The notes: generated from the letters alone by a model not told the origin. A stretch of 37,216 nucleotides of DNA from Gemmatimonadales bacterium (GCA_035502185.1 DATJUT010000115.1:1-37216); one strand, 5' to 3'. Positions 22,650 through 31,130 are shown, numbered from the stretch's first letter. A program made the numbers and translations.

Positions 22650-24644
22650 CTACTTGCCCCTCGGCCAGACGTTGTTTCCCCGATCCACGTCCGGGTAGAC
22701 CCGCCGCGGATCCAGCTCGGCCCCGACGACCCGCTTGCCGTTCGCGGGCACCGCGTACGTGAACCGGCTCCCCAGATTCCAGATCTCCACCGGCAGGCGC
22801 ACGACCTCGCTGGTGCCGTCGTCGTAGGTGAGCTTCAGCTCGGCGGGCATCACCATCTCCCGCCGGTTGCTGAGGTAGACGCGGGATCCGGTGGCGGCGG
22901 GCAGCGTCGCCGGTGCCTCGCCCCGCATGTTCGAGCCGCGGCCCGCGCTCCCCGCCGAGCGTCCCCGGCCCGGGGTCCCGGTCACCGAGTCCACGGCCTG
23001 GTCCAGCCGCGCGGTGGTGAACACCCAGTCGCGCCAGAACCAGTCGAGGTTGCGGCCGCTCACGTTCTCGACGGTGCGGAAGAAGTCCGCGGGCTGGGGG
23101 TGACGGAACGTCCAGCGCCGGATGTACTCGCGGAACGCGGGGTCGAAGGCCTCGCGGCCCAGCACCTCCTCCCGGAGCAGGCGCAGCATCAGCGCGGGCT
23201 TCTGATAGGCGGTCCAGTAGAGGTCGCGCACCTCCACCGGGGCGGTGATGAGCGGCTGCTCGTCGCCCGGACGCGCGTTGGCGCCGTAGGCGTGCAGCGG
23301 CATGTCGACCACGGAATCGCCGTACGCCGTGCCCTTGAAGTAGTCCGCCGCGTTGTACAGGTCGATGAAGGTGTTGAACCCCTCGTCCATCCATGGATAG
23401 CGGCGCTCGTCGCTCCCGACCATCATCGGGAACCACTCGTGCCCGAACTCGTGCATCAGGACCCAGTACAACCCCTCCCGCGTCTTCTCGGCCGGCACGA
23501 ACGTCAGCATCGGGTACTCCATCCCGTCGATCGGGCCTTCCACGGTGCTGGCCTGCGGGTAGGGGTACGTCGCCCAGAGCTGGGAGTTGTAGGCGATCGC
23601 GTGGCGGGCCATCACGATGCCCTCGGCCGCCCACAGCGCCGCCGACGGCCGGTAGTAGGTCTGCACCAGGATCCCGTGCCAGCTGACGGCGTCCCAGCGG
23701 AAGCTGGGCGCGGCGGCCCAGGCGACGTCGCGCACGTGGCTGGCGCGGAAGCGCCAGGTGAGCGTCCCGCCCGGGGCCGCGCCCGCCGGGCGCGTCAGCT
23801 CGGCATGGCCCGCCTCGGGCTCGGTCACGACCTGCACCGGCTGACTGTCCGCCCGCGCCCGCGCCAGCCGGTCGCGCTCGGCGGCCGTGAGCACCTCGTC
23901 CGGGTTCTCGAGCGTGCCGGTCGAGGCGACGATGAAGCCGCTCGGCACCGTCAGCCGGACGTCGAAGTCGCCGTACTCGAGGTAGAACTCGCCGGCGCCG
24001 ATGTAGGGCAGGGTGTTCCAGCCGTGGACGTCGTCGTACACGGCCATGCGCGGGTACCACTGCGCGATCTCGTACAGCGAGCCGTCGCGGCCCATCCGGC
24101 CCGCGCCGTAGACCGGGATCGGGAACGACCACGCCAGGTCCAGCGTGATGGCGCCGCCGGGCGGCAGCGGCTCGGGCAGGTCCACCCGCATCATCGTGTC
24201 CCAGAGGTAGTGGGGCAGCGGCTTGCCGTTGGCCTCCAGGCGCGTGAGCACGAGCCCGCCCACGAAGCCCTGGCTCGCCATGATGAACGGCGTCCCCCCG
24301 AAGATGAGCGGCGGCGGCGCGGTCAGCGCGTTGATGCTGGTCCTGGCGAAGATGTTCTGGTCGAGCTGGAGCCAGAGGAAGTCCAGCGCGTCGGGCGAGT
24401 TGTTCTGGTAGGTCAGCCGGCCCGTGCCGCGCACTTCCTGCCTGGCCGTGTCGAGGACGGCCTCGAGCGCGTAGTCCGCGCGGTTCTGCCAGTAGGCGTG
24501 GCCCGGGCTGCCGCCGGCCGACCGGTACGGGTTCGGGGTCGGCAGGCTCACCGGCCGAAAGGGAGACGTGTCGGCGACCTGGGCGGGGAGGCGTGCGGCA
24601 GCCAGCACCAGCCCGATCGTGCACAGCGCGGCCAAGCGGCTCAT
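22650..24644 (-). CDS. Secreted M1 family metallopeptidase
   Basis: The 664-aa zinc aminopeptidase-like enzyme has the gluzincin motif HEXXH-18-E: H398, E399 and H402 in HEFGHEW, then E421 in DEGFNTF. The N-terminal saddle domain (LEAVLDTARQEVRGTGRLTYQN) is the M1 beta-sandwich. The usual GXMEN exopeptidase loop is not obvious; the region before the zinc site reads GPIDGMEYPMLTF. The C terminus ends in a short beta domain (RVVGAELDPRRVYPDVDRGNN). I place the start at ATG 24644 (MSRLAALC), where GGAGCGAGAG precedes it and a signal peptide with a predicted A|Q cut follows; the frame is open to 24767 but that part is not signal-like. Probably digests peptides in the periplasm or outside. Confidence 0.92.
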   Translation of the reverse strand: MSRLAALCTIGLVLAAARLPAQVADTSPFRPVSLPTPNPYRSAGGSPGHAYWQNRADYALEAVLDTARQEVRGTGRLTYQNNSPDALDFLWLQLDQNIFARTSINALTAPPPLIFGGTPFIMASQGFVGGLVLTRLEANGKPLPHYLWDTMMRVDLPEPLPPGGAITLDLAWSFPIPVYGAGRMGRDGSLYEIAQWYPRMAVYDDVHGWNTLPYIGAGEFYLEYGDFDVRLTVPSGFIVASTGTLENPDEVLTAAERDRLARARADSQPVQVVTEPEAGHAELTRPAGAAPGGTLTWRFRASHVRDVAWAAAPSFRWDAVSWHGILVQTYYRPSAALWAAEGIVMARHAIAYNSQLWATYPYPQASTVEGPIDGMEYPMLTFVPAEKTREGLYWVLMHEFGHEWFPMMVGSDERRYPWMDEGFNTFIDLYNAADYFKGTAYGDSVVDMPLHAYGANARPGDEQPLITAPVEVRDLYWTAYQKPALMLRLLREEVLGREAFDPAFREYIRRWTFRHPQPADFFRTVENVSGRNLDWFWRDWVFTTARLDQAVDSVTGTPGRGRSAGSAGRGSNMRGEAPATLPAATGSRVYLSNRREMVMPAELKLTYDDGTSEVVRLPVEIWNLGSRFTYAVPANGKRVVGAELDPRRVYPDVDRGNNVWPRGK

Positions 24645-24680
24645 TGCTCTCGCTCCGTTTCCGAGTGACCAGCCGGGTCT

Positions 24681-24710
24681 ATCGTACTCCTCGCCCGACC
24701 GCGGCGCCAA
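24681..24710 (-). promoter_or_regulatory. Candidate promoter of the M1 peptidase gene
   Basis: On the minus strand TTGGCG (24710-24705), 18 bp and TACGAT (24686-24681) form a sigma70-like promoter about 37 bases before ATG 24644. This leaves a conventional leader with a Shine-Dalgarno. The same TACGAT hexamer precedes another minus-strand gene at 34671-34676. Confidence 0.5.
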
Positions 24711-24742
24711 CGCCGGTACGAGCGACCGTGCCGTATTGGCGC

Positions 24743-24770
24743 TTGACCTTCTCCCGGCAGCGCGCAACGT
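24743..24770 (+). promoter_or_regulatory. Weak promoter candidate before the plug-like lipoprotein gene
   Basis: TTGACC (24743-24748) is a good -35 box; at 16-bp spacing lies CAACGT (24765-24770), a poor -10. The start codon at 24779 is 8 nt later, so if real the transcript would be leaderless, like others in this window. Confidence 0.3.
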
Positions 24771-24778
24771 TGATCAGC

Positions 24779-25246
24779 ATGAGGCCCCGTCCCCGTATGG
24801 TGGCACCCGTGCTCGCGCGGGCCGGTCTCGCCGTCGTGACGCTGGCGGCGATCGCGTGCGGCGTCCGCCAGGCTGCGCCCTCGTCCTCCAGCTACATCGC
24901 GCCGGCGGGCCGCGAGACCCTGATCACGGAAGAGGAAATCACCCGGATGTCGGTGCGCACCGCGTGGGACGTGGTGCGGATGCGGGCGCCCCGACTCACC
25001 TCCGGACTGGACGCGAACGGCAAGCCCGCGCGGGTCCGGATCCAGGAGACGCGCAGCGAGCTGGGCGATGAAACCCCGCTGCTGGTGGTGGACAAGGTGC
25101 AGTTGGCCGACATCGACTATCTGGAGCAGATCTCCGCATCCGAGGTCCACGCCATTCACATCCTCGACGCCGAGGCCGCCGAGCCCCTGTTCGGCTTCAT
25201 CGCCGCCGGCGGCGCGATCGTCGTGGAAACCAAGCACGGCAGGTAG
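24779..25246 (+). CDS. Orphan TonB-plug-like lipoprotein
   Basis: The 155-aa protein has a type II-like signal (hydrophobic VLARAGLAVVTLAAIAC, C27) and a soluble domain that resembles the plug of TonB-dependent receptors. TPLLVVDKVQLADIDYLEQISASEVHAIHIL, followed by an alanine-rich step and AAGGAIVVETKHGR, parallels the plug pattern PLYVVDG - I-P-DIE-I-V-L - A-YG - G-V-IVTTK. No beta-barrel follows; the gene stops directly after the plug. The start could be ATG 24779 or ATG 24797; both keep the signal. No clear Shine-Dalgarno. Such stand-alone plug domains may act as outer-membrane partners or decoys; function is inferred and uncertain. Confidence 0.75.
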   Translation: MRPRPRMVAPVLARAGLAVVTLAAIACGVRQAAPSSSSYIAPAGRETLITEEEITRMSVRTAWDVVRMRAPRLTSGLDANGKPARVRIQETRSELGDETPLLVVDKVQLADIDYLEQISASEVHAIHILDAEAAEPLFGFIAAGGAIVVETKHGR

Positions 25247-25280
25247 CCGGGCGGAGAGCCGGTCCTGCGCCGCCCGCGGG

Positions 25281-25309
25281 GCGACGCCGCCGGGCCTCCG
25301 GTGTAGCTT
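25281..25309 (+). promoter_or_regulatory. Promoter of the amidohydrolase gene, leaderless
   Basis: GCGACG (25281-25286, three of six -35 bases), 17 bp, TAGCTT (25304-25309). GTG 25317 begins 7 nt after the -10, exactly where transcription would be expected to start, so the mRNA should be leaderless. No Shine-Dalgarno is present. Confidence 0.55.
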
Positions 25310-25316
25310 GTCGCTG

Positions 25317-26753
25317 GTGAGCCCGCCTCGCCTGCTGCTCGTCGGCCTGCTGCTGGTGCATCCGCCCCTGGCCCGGCGCCCGGTGCCTGCCGTCGCGCCC
25401 CGGGCACCCGGGTTCGATCTCGTGATCGCGCACGGACGCGTGATGGATCCCGCCAGCGGCCTCGACCGGACCGGACTGTGGGTCGGCGTCCGCGGCGATT
25501 CGATCGCCGCGATCTCGGACACGGCGCTCGCGGGCCGCACGGTGATCGACGCCGCGGGGAAGGTGGTGGCCCCGGGCTTCATCGACGTCCTGTCGTACGA
25601 CCCCAACCCGTACGGCATCTGGCGCAAGCTCGCCGACGGCGTCACGACCAACCTCGCGATGCACGGCGCCTCGGGCGACATGGGCGCGTGGTACCGGGTC
25701 CTCGGGCGCTCGCAGTGGCCGGTCAACTACGGCGGCGCGTTCTCCAACCCCAACGCTCGCGAGCGGCTCCGCATCGGGCGCTACCGTGCGGCGACGCCCG
25801 GGGAGCTGCAGCGGCTCGTGGCGATGGCGGAGCGGGCGATGGGCGACGGCGCGCTGGGCGTCGCGATGAGCCCGGAGTACACGCCGGGCGCCACGACGGA
25901 GGAGGTGCTGGCGATGGCGCAGGTGGCGGCCCGGTACCGGGCGCCACTGTTCGTGCACGCGCGCTTCTCCGACACGGTGCCGCCCGGGACGGACGCCGAG
26001 GGCATCCACGAGATCCTCGAGGCGGCGCGGCGGACCGGGGCGGCGGTGCACGTGGACCACATCACGAGCGCCGCGACGTTCGACATGGCGGCCGCGCTCG
26101 ACTCGCTCGAGCGGGCGCGGCGCGAGGGGCTCACGGTGACGGCGTGCGTCTACCCCTACGACTACTGGGGGACCAAGCTGAGCCAGGCGCGCTTCGATCC
26201 GGGGTGGCAACAGCGATTCGGCATTTCCTACGGCGACCTGCAGCTCGCGGGCACCACCGAGCGGCTCACGGCCGAGAGCTTCCGCCGCTACCGGGCCCAG
26301 GGGAAGCTGGCCGTGGCGTACGCGATTCCGGACACGGCGGTCGTGCTGGCCCTGCGCGCGCCGTTCGTGATGATCGGGAGCGACGCGATCCTCAACCCCG
26401 GCAACAACAACCATCCCCGCGCCTCGGGCGCGTTCTCGCGCACGCTCGCCGTGTACGTGCGCGAGCGCGGCACGCTCTCCCTGATGGAGGCGATCCGCCG
26501 GATGACGTTGCTGCCGGCGCAGACGCTCGAGGCGCGCGCGCCCGCGATGCGCCGCAAGGGCCGCCTCGAGGTGGGCGCCGACGCCGACATCGTGGTCTTC
26601 GACCCGGCGACCGTGCGGGACCGGGCGACTGTGGAGCATCCCGAGCTGGCGAGCGAGGGCATCGCCTGGGTCGTGGTGGGCGGGCGCGTCGCGCTGGACC
26701 CGCGCGGGCCGCGCTACCAGGTCCGGGCGGGGCGGGCGATCCGGCCGGACTGA
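25317..26753 (+). CDS. D-aminoacylase-like amidohydrolase lacking the HxH motif
   Basis: The 478-aa protein is related to N-acyl-D-amino-acid deacylases, which release D-amino acids from N-acylated forms with zinc. It has an N-terminal hydrophobic stretch (LLLVGLLLV), so it is probably exported or anchored. Family markers are GRVMDPASGLDR, AAGKVVAPGFID, zinc ligands H214 (FVHARFSD) and H248 or H245 (VHVDHITS), the catalytic Asp D356 (MIGSDAIL), and the C-terminal GRLEVGADADIVVFDP. After GFID the usual HTH is LSY (positions 92-94), so the first metal-site histidines are missing. GTG 25317 is the start, given the promoter only 7 nt upstream; the frame is open earlier but overlaps the plug gene. 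True substrate uncertain. Confidence 0.85.
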   Translation: MSPPRLLLVGLLLVHPPLARRPVPAVAPRAPGFDLVIAHGRVMDPASGLDRTGLWVGVRGDSIAAISDTALAGRTVIDAAGKVVAPGFIDVLSYDPNPYGIWRKLADGVTTNLAMHGASGDMGAWYRVLGRSQWPVNYGGAFSNPNARERLRIGRYRAATPGELQRLVAMAERAMGDGALGVAMSPEYTPGATTEEVLAMAQVAARYRAPLFVHARFSDTVPPGTDAEGIHEILEAARRTGAAVHVDHITSAATFDMAAALDSLERARREGLTVTACVYPYDYWGTKLSQARFDPGWQQRFGISYGDLQLAGTTERLTAESFRRYRAQGKLAVAYAIPDTAVVLALRAPFVMIGSDAILNPGNNNHPRASGAFSRTLAVYVRERGTLSLMEAIRRMTLLPAQTLEARAPAMRRKGRLEVGADADIVVFDPATVRDRATVEHPELASEGIAWVVVGGRVALDPRGPRYQVRAGRAIRPD

Positions 26754-26760
26754 GGGTCGC

Positions 26761-26780
26761 GGCCGGGCCGGCGCCCGGCC
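26761..26780 (+). terminator. GC hairpin terminator candidate after the amidohydrolase
   Basis: GGCCGGGC (26761-26768), loop CGGC, GCCCGGCC (26773-26780) is a perfect 8-bp stem seven bases after the stop and is followed by TT. It would separate this gene from the M28 peptidase. Confidence 0.5.
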
Positions 26781-26870
26781 TTCGGAACACCCCCCGCAAC
26801 GTCGCGGCTCCGCCGCCCGTATGTCCGTCGGCCGTCGTCCGGCTCGTCCTCTCCTCACAGGAGTCGCCTC

Positions 26871-28481
26871 ATGGCCTCATTGCTCCGCGCCGGTGGCGCC
26901 GCTTGGCTGGCGCTCGCCGCCGCCGTCCCGCTCGCCGCGCAGCAGCCCGCCCCCGCCGCTCCCGGCGCGCCGCCGCCGGCCGCCGCGCCCGCCGCGGTCG
27001 CCGAGCGGCTCGACCTCTCTGTGCTGCAGCGGATCCGCGACGAGGGACTGGCGCGCTCGCACGTCGATTCGCTCGCCGAGTATCTGACGGACGTGATCGG
27101 CCCGCGCCTGACGGGCTCGACGGGCATGCGCCGTGCCGACGAGTGGGTGACGCAGGTGTTCCGGCAGTGGGGACTGGCGAACGTCGCCGTCGAGCCGTGG
27201 GATTCGGCCTTCGGCCGCGGCTGGGAGCGGGTGAGCTTTTCGGGACGGATTCTCGAGCCGTTCCTCGAGCCGTTGAGCGCGCAGCCCCTGGCCTGGAGCG
27301 GCAGCACGCGGGGCACGGTCACCTGCCCGGTGGTGCTGCTCGACGTGCAGGACACGAGCGACCTGGCCCGGTACGCGGGCAAGCTCAAGGGCGCCTGCGT
27401 GCTGCGCGGCGCGCCGCGCGACATTCCGCCGGAGTTCGAGCCCATCGTGCGCCGGTTCAGCGCGGACTCGCTGCTCGCGCCGCCGGCACCGCCGCGGCCG
27501 CCCCAGGGGCCGCTCGCGAACCTCACGCCCGAGCAGCGGCGCGAGCGGTTCGCGCAGATGCGGGCGGTGGCGGCGCGCATCAACGCGTGGCTCCGGGCGC
27601 AGCAGCCGGCCGTCGTCCTGCAGCCGTCGAACTGGACCTACGGCATGCTGCTGGTGCAGGGCGGGCCCGAGGCCGGGCCGGCCCGCGACAGTGCGGGCTA
27701 CGAGCCGCTGCCGGCGCTCCTGGTGCAGCACGAGGAGTACGGCACCATGTACCGCAACGTGAAGGCCGGCCGGACGGTACGGCTCGAGGTGAGCGTGCAG
27801 AACCGGTTCCTCAACGACGATCTGAAGTCGTACAACGCGTTCGGCGAGATCCCGGGCACGGACCAGGCGAACCAGATCGTGATGGTGGGCGGCCACCTCG
27901 ACAGCTGGCACGGCGGCACCGGGGCCACCGACAACGGCGCCGGCTCCGTCGTGATGATGGAGGCGATGCGGATCCTGAAGACGCTGAACCTGCCGCTCAG
28001 GCGCACGGTGCGGATCGGCCTGTGGAGCGGCGAGGAGGAGGGCCTCCTGGGCTCGCGGGCCTGGGTGCGGCGGCACGCGGCCGAGCTCGGCCGGATCTCG
28101 GCCTACCTGAACGTGGACAACGGCACGGGCCGGCTGCGCGGCATCTGGGACCAGATGGACAGCCTCGCGATCCCGATCTTCCAGCAGATCTTCGCGCCGC
28201 TCCAGGACCTCGGGGTCGTGGTCGTGCGGCACGGGACCACCGGCGGCACCGACCACCTGTCGTTCGTCGCGGCCGGCGTGCCGGGGTTCAACTACATCCA
28301 GGATCCCATCGAGTACGGCAGCCGCACCCACCACTCCAACGTGGACACCTACGAGCGGCTGCAGATCGGCGATCTGGAGCAGGCCGCGACGGTGGTGGCG
28401 TGGACGGTGTACGTGCTGGCGAACCGGGACGAGATGATGCCCAGGGGCCCGGTGCCGGCGCAGCGGGGATTCGGCTTCTAG
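26871..28481 (+). CDS. Secreted M28 family metallopeptidase with PA domain
   Basis: The 536-aa di-zinc exopeptidase has all M28 residues: H342 and D344 (GGHLDSW), bridging D354 (TDNGAG), general base E388 and ligand E389 (SGEEEGLLGS), D416 (NVDNG) and H487/H488 (THHSNVDTYE). A protease-associated-type insert (about 130-310) precedes the catalytic domain, as in carboxypeptidase Q/PSMA-like members. The signal peptide ends in LAA|QQ near residue 23, followed by a Pro/Ala-rich linker. ATG 26871 is preceded by AGGAG at about 8 nt. With the CocE and M1 enzymes nearby it points to extracellular or periplasmic peptide digestion. Confidence 0.94.
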   Translation: MASLLRAGGAAWLALAAAVPLAAQQPAPAAPGAPPPAAAPAAVAERLDLSVLQRIRDEGLARSHVDSLAEYLTDVIGPRLTGSTGMRRADEWVTQVFRQWGLANVAVEPWDSAFGRGWERVSFSGRILEPFLEPLSAQPLAWSGSTRGTVTCPVVLLDVQDTSDLARYAGKLKGACVLRGAPRDIPPEFEPIVRRFSADSLLAPPAPPRPPQGPLANLTPEQRRERFAQMRAVAARINAWLRAQQPAVVLQPSNWTYGMLLVQGGPEAGPARDSAGYEPLPALLVQHEEYGTMYRNVKAGRTVRLEVSVQNRFLNDDLKSYNAFGEIPGTDQANQIVMVGGHLDSWHGGTGATDNGAGSVVMMEAMRILKTLNLPLRRTVRIGLWSGEEEGLLGSRAWVRRHAAELGRISAYLNVDNGTGRLRGIWDQMDSLAIPIFQQIFAPLQDLGVVVVRHGTTGGTDHLSFVAAGVPGFNYIQDPIEYGSRTHHSNVDTYERLQIGDLEQAATVVAWTVYVLANRDEMMPRGPVPAQRGFGF

Positions 28482-28484
28482 GGC

Positions 28485-28499
28485 CCCGCGGGTCGCGGG
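28485..28499 (+). terminator. Hairpin after the M28 peptidase gene
   Basis: CCCGCG (28485-28490), loop GGT, CGCGGG (28494-28499) is a 6-bp stem three bases after the stop and upstream of the next gene's -10 box. Weak terminator candidate without a U-tract. Confidence 0.35.
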
Positions 28500-28525
28500 C
28501 TTCCCCTCCGGCACGGAGTTCGCAG

Positions 28526-28531
28526 TATCTT
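28526..28531 (+). promoter_or_regulatory. -10 box TATCTT for the 55-aa protein/DUF2721 pair
   Basis: TATCTT lies 34 nt before GTG 28566. This leaves a leader that holds a CCGGAG-TG-CTCCGG inverted repeat (28540-28553) and the Shine-Dalgarno. No convincing -35 is visible at 16-18 bp. Confidence 0.4.
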
Positions 28532-28565
28532 GCGGTAGTCCGGAGTGCTCCGGAGGGGAGGCCTC

Positions 28566-28733
28566 GTGATCGACAGGAAGCAGCTCGAAGCGCTGGCCCG
28601 GAAGAACGCCGCGAAGCAGGTGACGCAGAAGGCGATCAAGCGGCGCAAGTACGACGACACGCTGCCCGCGGAAACGGAAAACGCGGAGGATCCGAAGCGC
28701 TTCTTCGAAGAGATGAAGAAGCGCGAATTCTGA
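28566..28733 (+). CDS. 55-aa basic hypothetical protein
   Basis: The start is GTG 28566, supported by GGAGGGGAGG directly upstream; an earlier in-frame GTG at 28545 lies before this ribosome site. The protein is highly charged: a basic helix (residues 3-27, KQLEALARKNAAKQVTQKAI then KRRKYD) followed by an acidic helix (residues 35-55 ending EEMKKREF). There is no membrane segment. Its TGA overlaps the ATG of the next gene (TGATG), so the two are translationally coupled and probably function together. No family recognised. Confidence 0.75.
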   Translation: MIDRKQLEALARKNAAKQVTQKAIKRRKYDDTLPAETENAEDPKRFFEEMKKREF

Positions 28734-29185
28734 TGACGCTACGCGAGATTGCGCCGGTCCTGCAGATCGCCCTGGGCCCCGTGATCCTCATCTCGGGGAT
28801 CGGGCTGTTGCTCCTGTCCATGACCAACCGTCTCGGCCGCCTGATCGACCGGGCGCGCAAGCTCTCCGAGGCGCGGCGCGAGGCGACGGAACAGGAGATC
28901 GAGCGCGTGGAGGCGCAGATTGCCGTGCTCTCGGCGCGCGCCATCGACATGCGCCGCGCGATCGTCCTGGCGGTGGTGAGCCTGCTCTTCGCCGCCGCGC
29001 TGGTGATCACGCTGTTCCTCGCCGCCGTGCTCCGCTGGGAGGCGGTGGTCGTGGTCGTGACGCTGTTCGCCTGCTGCATGCTCTCGCTGATCGCGTCGCT
29101 GCTGTCGTTCCTGCGCGACGTGAATCACTCGCTCACGGCGATCAAGCTCGAGCTCGGCGGGGCGCGGGAGAACGCGCGGGCCTAG
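28733..29185 (+). CDS. DUF2721 family membrane protein
   Basis: The 150-aa protein matches the DUF2721 pattern: helix 1 (about 8-30, LGPVILISGIGLLLLSMTNR), a charged helical cytoplasmic stretch beginning RLGRLIDRARKL (about 33-68), two further membrane helices (73-95 and 103-126), and a C-terminal SFLRDVNHSLTAIKLEL helix. Function of the family is unknown. The start ATG 28733 overlaps the previous stop by one base. The 3' end is only 9 bases from the convergent acyl-CoA dehydrogenase stop. Confidence 0.88.
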   Translation: MTLREIAPVLQIALGPVILISGIGLLLLSMTNRLGRLIDRARKLSEARREATEQEIERVEAQIAVLSARAIDMRRAIVLAVVSLLFAAALVITLFLAAVLRWEAVVVVVTLFACCMLSLIASLLSFLRDVNHSLTAIKLELGGARENARA

Positions 29186-29194
29186 CGGCCGCGA

Positions 29195-31042
29195 TCAGAC
29201 CAGTCCCTTCTCGATCCAGGTGTGCTTCCCCTCCAGCACCGCCCGGGCCAGGGCATAGGTCCGGGCGTCGTCGTTGTCGAACACCGTCCGGAAGGCGGCC
29301 CGCACCCGCCGCCGCGCGTAGCGGCAGAACAGGTCGGCCAGCTCCACCGCCTGCGGCTGCCCCTGCTTCCGCAGCATCTCGGCCCGCGCGCACGCCGCCG
29401 CCACCGCGAACAGCTCCGCCCCGACGTCCACCAGCCGGAACAGCACCGACTGGCGCTTCTCCAGCCGCGGACCGAAGCGCACCATCGCGTGGAAGGTGGT
29501 CCGCGCGAGCTTGCGGCTCATCCGCTCGGCGAAGCGCAGGTGCGTCGCCAGGCGCCCGAACTCGGCGTAGCGCGGCCAGCGGCCCCAGCCGAAGTAGCGG
29601 CTCGGATACCAGTGCGCGTAGAACAGTGCCGTCCGGAGCAGGGCACCGGCCTTCGCCCCGAGCGGCGCGCGCGGGTCCAGCAGGGGGCCGGCCACCTTGA
29701 GGTGCCGGTCCACGGCCTCGCGGGCGATGAACAGGTGCATGATCTCCGAGCTGCCCTCGAAGATCAGGTTGATCCGGAAGTCGCGCATGATCCGCTCGAC
29801 CGGCCAGGGGATCTCGCCCCGGGCCTTGAGCGACTGCGCGGTCTCGTAGCCGCGCCCGCCGCGGATCTGCACCGTGTCGTCCACGATCCGCCAGGCGTGC
29901 TCCGAGTTGTAGAGCTTGGCGATCGCCGCCTCGAGCCGGATGTCGTAACCGCCCGTGTCGGCCAGCGTCGAGCACAGCTCCGAGACCGCCTCGAGCGCGA
30001 ACGCGTCGGCCGCCATCCGGCCGATCTTCTGCGCCACCGCGTCGTGCCGGCCGACCGGCTGGCCCCATTGCACCCGCTGGTTCGCCCACTGGCGCGAGAT
30101 CTCGAGGCACTTCTTGGCCGCGGCCACCGAGGAGGCCGGCAGTGTGAGGCGGCCGGTGTTGAGCGTGATCAGCGCCAGCTTCAGGCCCTTGCCCTCGCCC
30201 CACAGCACGTTCTCCCGCGGCACCCGCACGTTGGTGAAGCGCAGCACCGCGTTCTCGATGCCCTTCAGGCCCATGAAGTCGCAGCGCCGCACCACCTCGA
30301 CGCCCGGCCAATCGGCCTCGACGATGAACGCGGTGATCTGCCGGCGCTCCCTGCCGTTCACCACCACCGACGGCGTCCGCGCCATCACCACCATCAGCTC
30401 GGCGATCGTGCCGTTGGTGATCCACAGCTTCTCGCCGTTGAGGAGGTAGGCCTCGCCGTCCTCGGTGGGCACGGCCGTCGTCTCCATCGCCGCCGGATCG
30501 GAGCCGACGCCGGGCTCCGTCAGCGCGAAGGCCGACACCGCTCCGCGAGCCAGGCGCGGCAGGTACTTCTTCTTCTGCTCCGGTGTGCCGAACAGCTTGA
30601 GCGGCTGGGGCACCCCGATCGACTGGTGCGCCGAGAGCAGGGCGACGGTCGAGCCGCACACGCTCGAGACCATCGCGATCGCCCGCGCATAGAAGAGCTG
30701 GGAGAGGCCGAGGCCCCCGTACTCGCGGGGGATCTTGATGCCGAACGCGCCGATGTCCTTGAGACCCTGCACGACCTCGGGCGGGACCGTGCCGTTCCGG
30801 TCGATGGCGTCGCCGTCCACCTTCTCGCGCAGGAACCGCTCCAGTGTCGCGAGGAACGGCCGGGCGCGCGCTTCGTCGTCGGCGGAGGGCTCGGGATGGG
30901 GATGGATGAGGTCCATCCGGAGGCGACCGGCGAACAGCTCGGCCAGGAAGCTGGGGGCGTGCCACTCGGTCTCGCGCGCGGCCTCGGCGACGTCGCGCGC
31001 TTCCCGCTCGGACACCCGTGGAGCGACGGTGGGCGCGGTCAT
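29195..31042 (-). CDS. Acyl-CoA dehydrogenase, VLCAD-like with C-terminal extension
   Basis: This FAD enzyme introduces the first double bond in fatty-acyl-CoA beta-oxidation. At 615 aa it is longer than the 380-aa classic dehydrogenases and resembles the mitochondrial VLCAD/ACAD9 type. Seen in order: [25 protein letters not shown] (FAD/substrate loop), [21 protein letters not shown], and the catalytic-base motif [12 protein letters not shown] with E429, the VLCAD position. A helical C-terminal domain of about 170 residues follows. An unusual N-terminal 45 residues precede the dehydrogenase helices. ATG 31042 is preceded by TATCTT only 9 nt upstream, implying a near-leaderless mRNA. Confidence 0.92.
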   Translation of the reverse strand: MTAPTVAPRVSEREARDVAEAARETEWHAPSFLAELFAGRLRMDLIHPHPEPSADDEARARPFLATLERFLREKVDGDAIDRNGTVPPEVVQGLKDIGAFGIKIPREYGGLGLSQLFYARAIAMVSSVCGSTVALLSAHQSIGVPQPLKLFGTPEQKKKYLPRLARGAVSAFALTEPGVGSDPAAMETTAVPTEDGEAYLLNGEKLWITNGTIAELMVVMARTPSVVVNGRERRQITAFIVEADWPGVEVVRRCDFMGLKGIENAVLRFTNVRVPRENVLWGEGKGLKLALITLNTGRLTLPASSVAAAKKCLEISRQWANQRVQWGQPVGRHDAVAQKIGRMAADAFALEAVSELCSTLADTGGYDIRLEAAIAKLYNSEHAWRIVDDTVQIRGGRGYETAQSLKARGEIPWPVERIMRDFRINLIFEGSSEIMHLFIAREAVDRHLKVAGPLLDPRAPLGAKAGALLRTALFYAHWYPSRYFGWGRWPRYAEFGRLATHLRFAERMSRKLARTTFHAMVRFGPRLEKRQSVLFRLVDVGAELFAVAAACARAEMLRKQGQPQAVELADLFCRYARRRVRAAFRTVFDNDDARTYALARAVLEGKHTWIEKGLV

Positions 31043-31051
31043 GGTCCCGTT

Positions 31052-31057
31052 AAGATA
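31052..31057 (-). promoter_or_regulatory. -10 box TATCTT close to the acyl-CoA dehydrogenase start
   Basis: Reading the minus strand, TATCTT is followed by AACGGGACC and the ATG at 31042. The 9-nt distance leaves almost no leader and no Shine-Dalgarno. No clear -35 was found at normal spacing. Confidence 0.45.
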
Positions 31058-31124
31058 GTGCGGCGGCGCCGGGTTGGCGCGGCTCCCGGGGCGTGCGGCG
31101 CTCGCCGGGGCCCGGCGCGCGTGC

Positions 31125-31130
31125 TAGAAT
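31125..31130 (+). promoter_or_regulatory. -10 box TAGAAT, leaderless start of the diguanylate cyclase gene
   Basis: TAGAAT matches five of six -10 consensus bases and ends 8 nt before ATG 31139, so transcription should begin at or next to the start codon. No Shine-Dalgarno is present. The divergent acyl-CoA dehydrogenase promoter lies 68 bp away. Confidence 0.55.

Noticed and set aside
20647-24624. Long minus-strand frame overlapping CocE and the M1 gene
   Set aside because: It is out of phase with the M1 protein and antisense to the clear CocE hydrolase; composition is low-complexity Arg/Pro/His.
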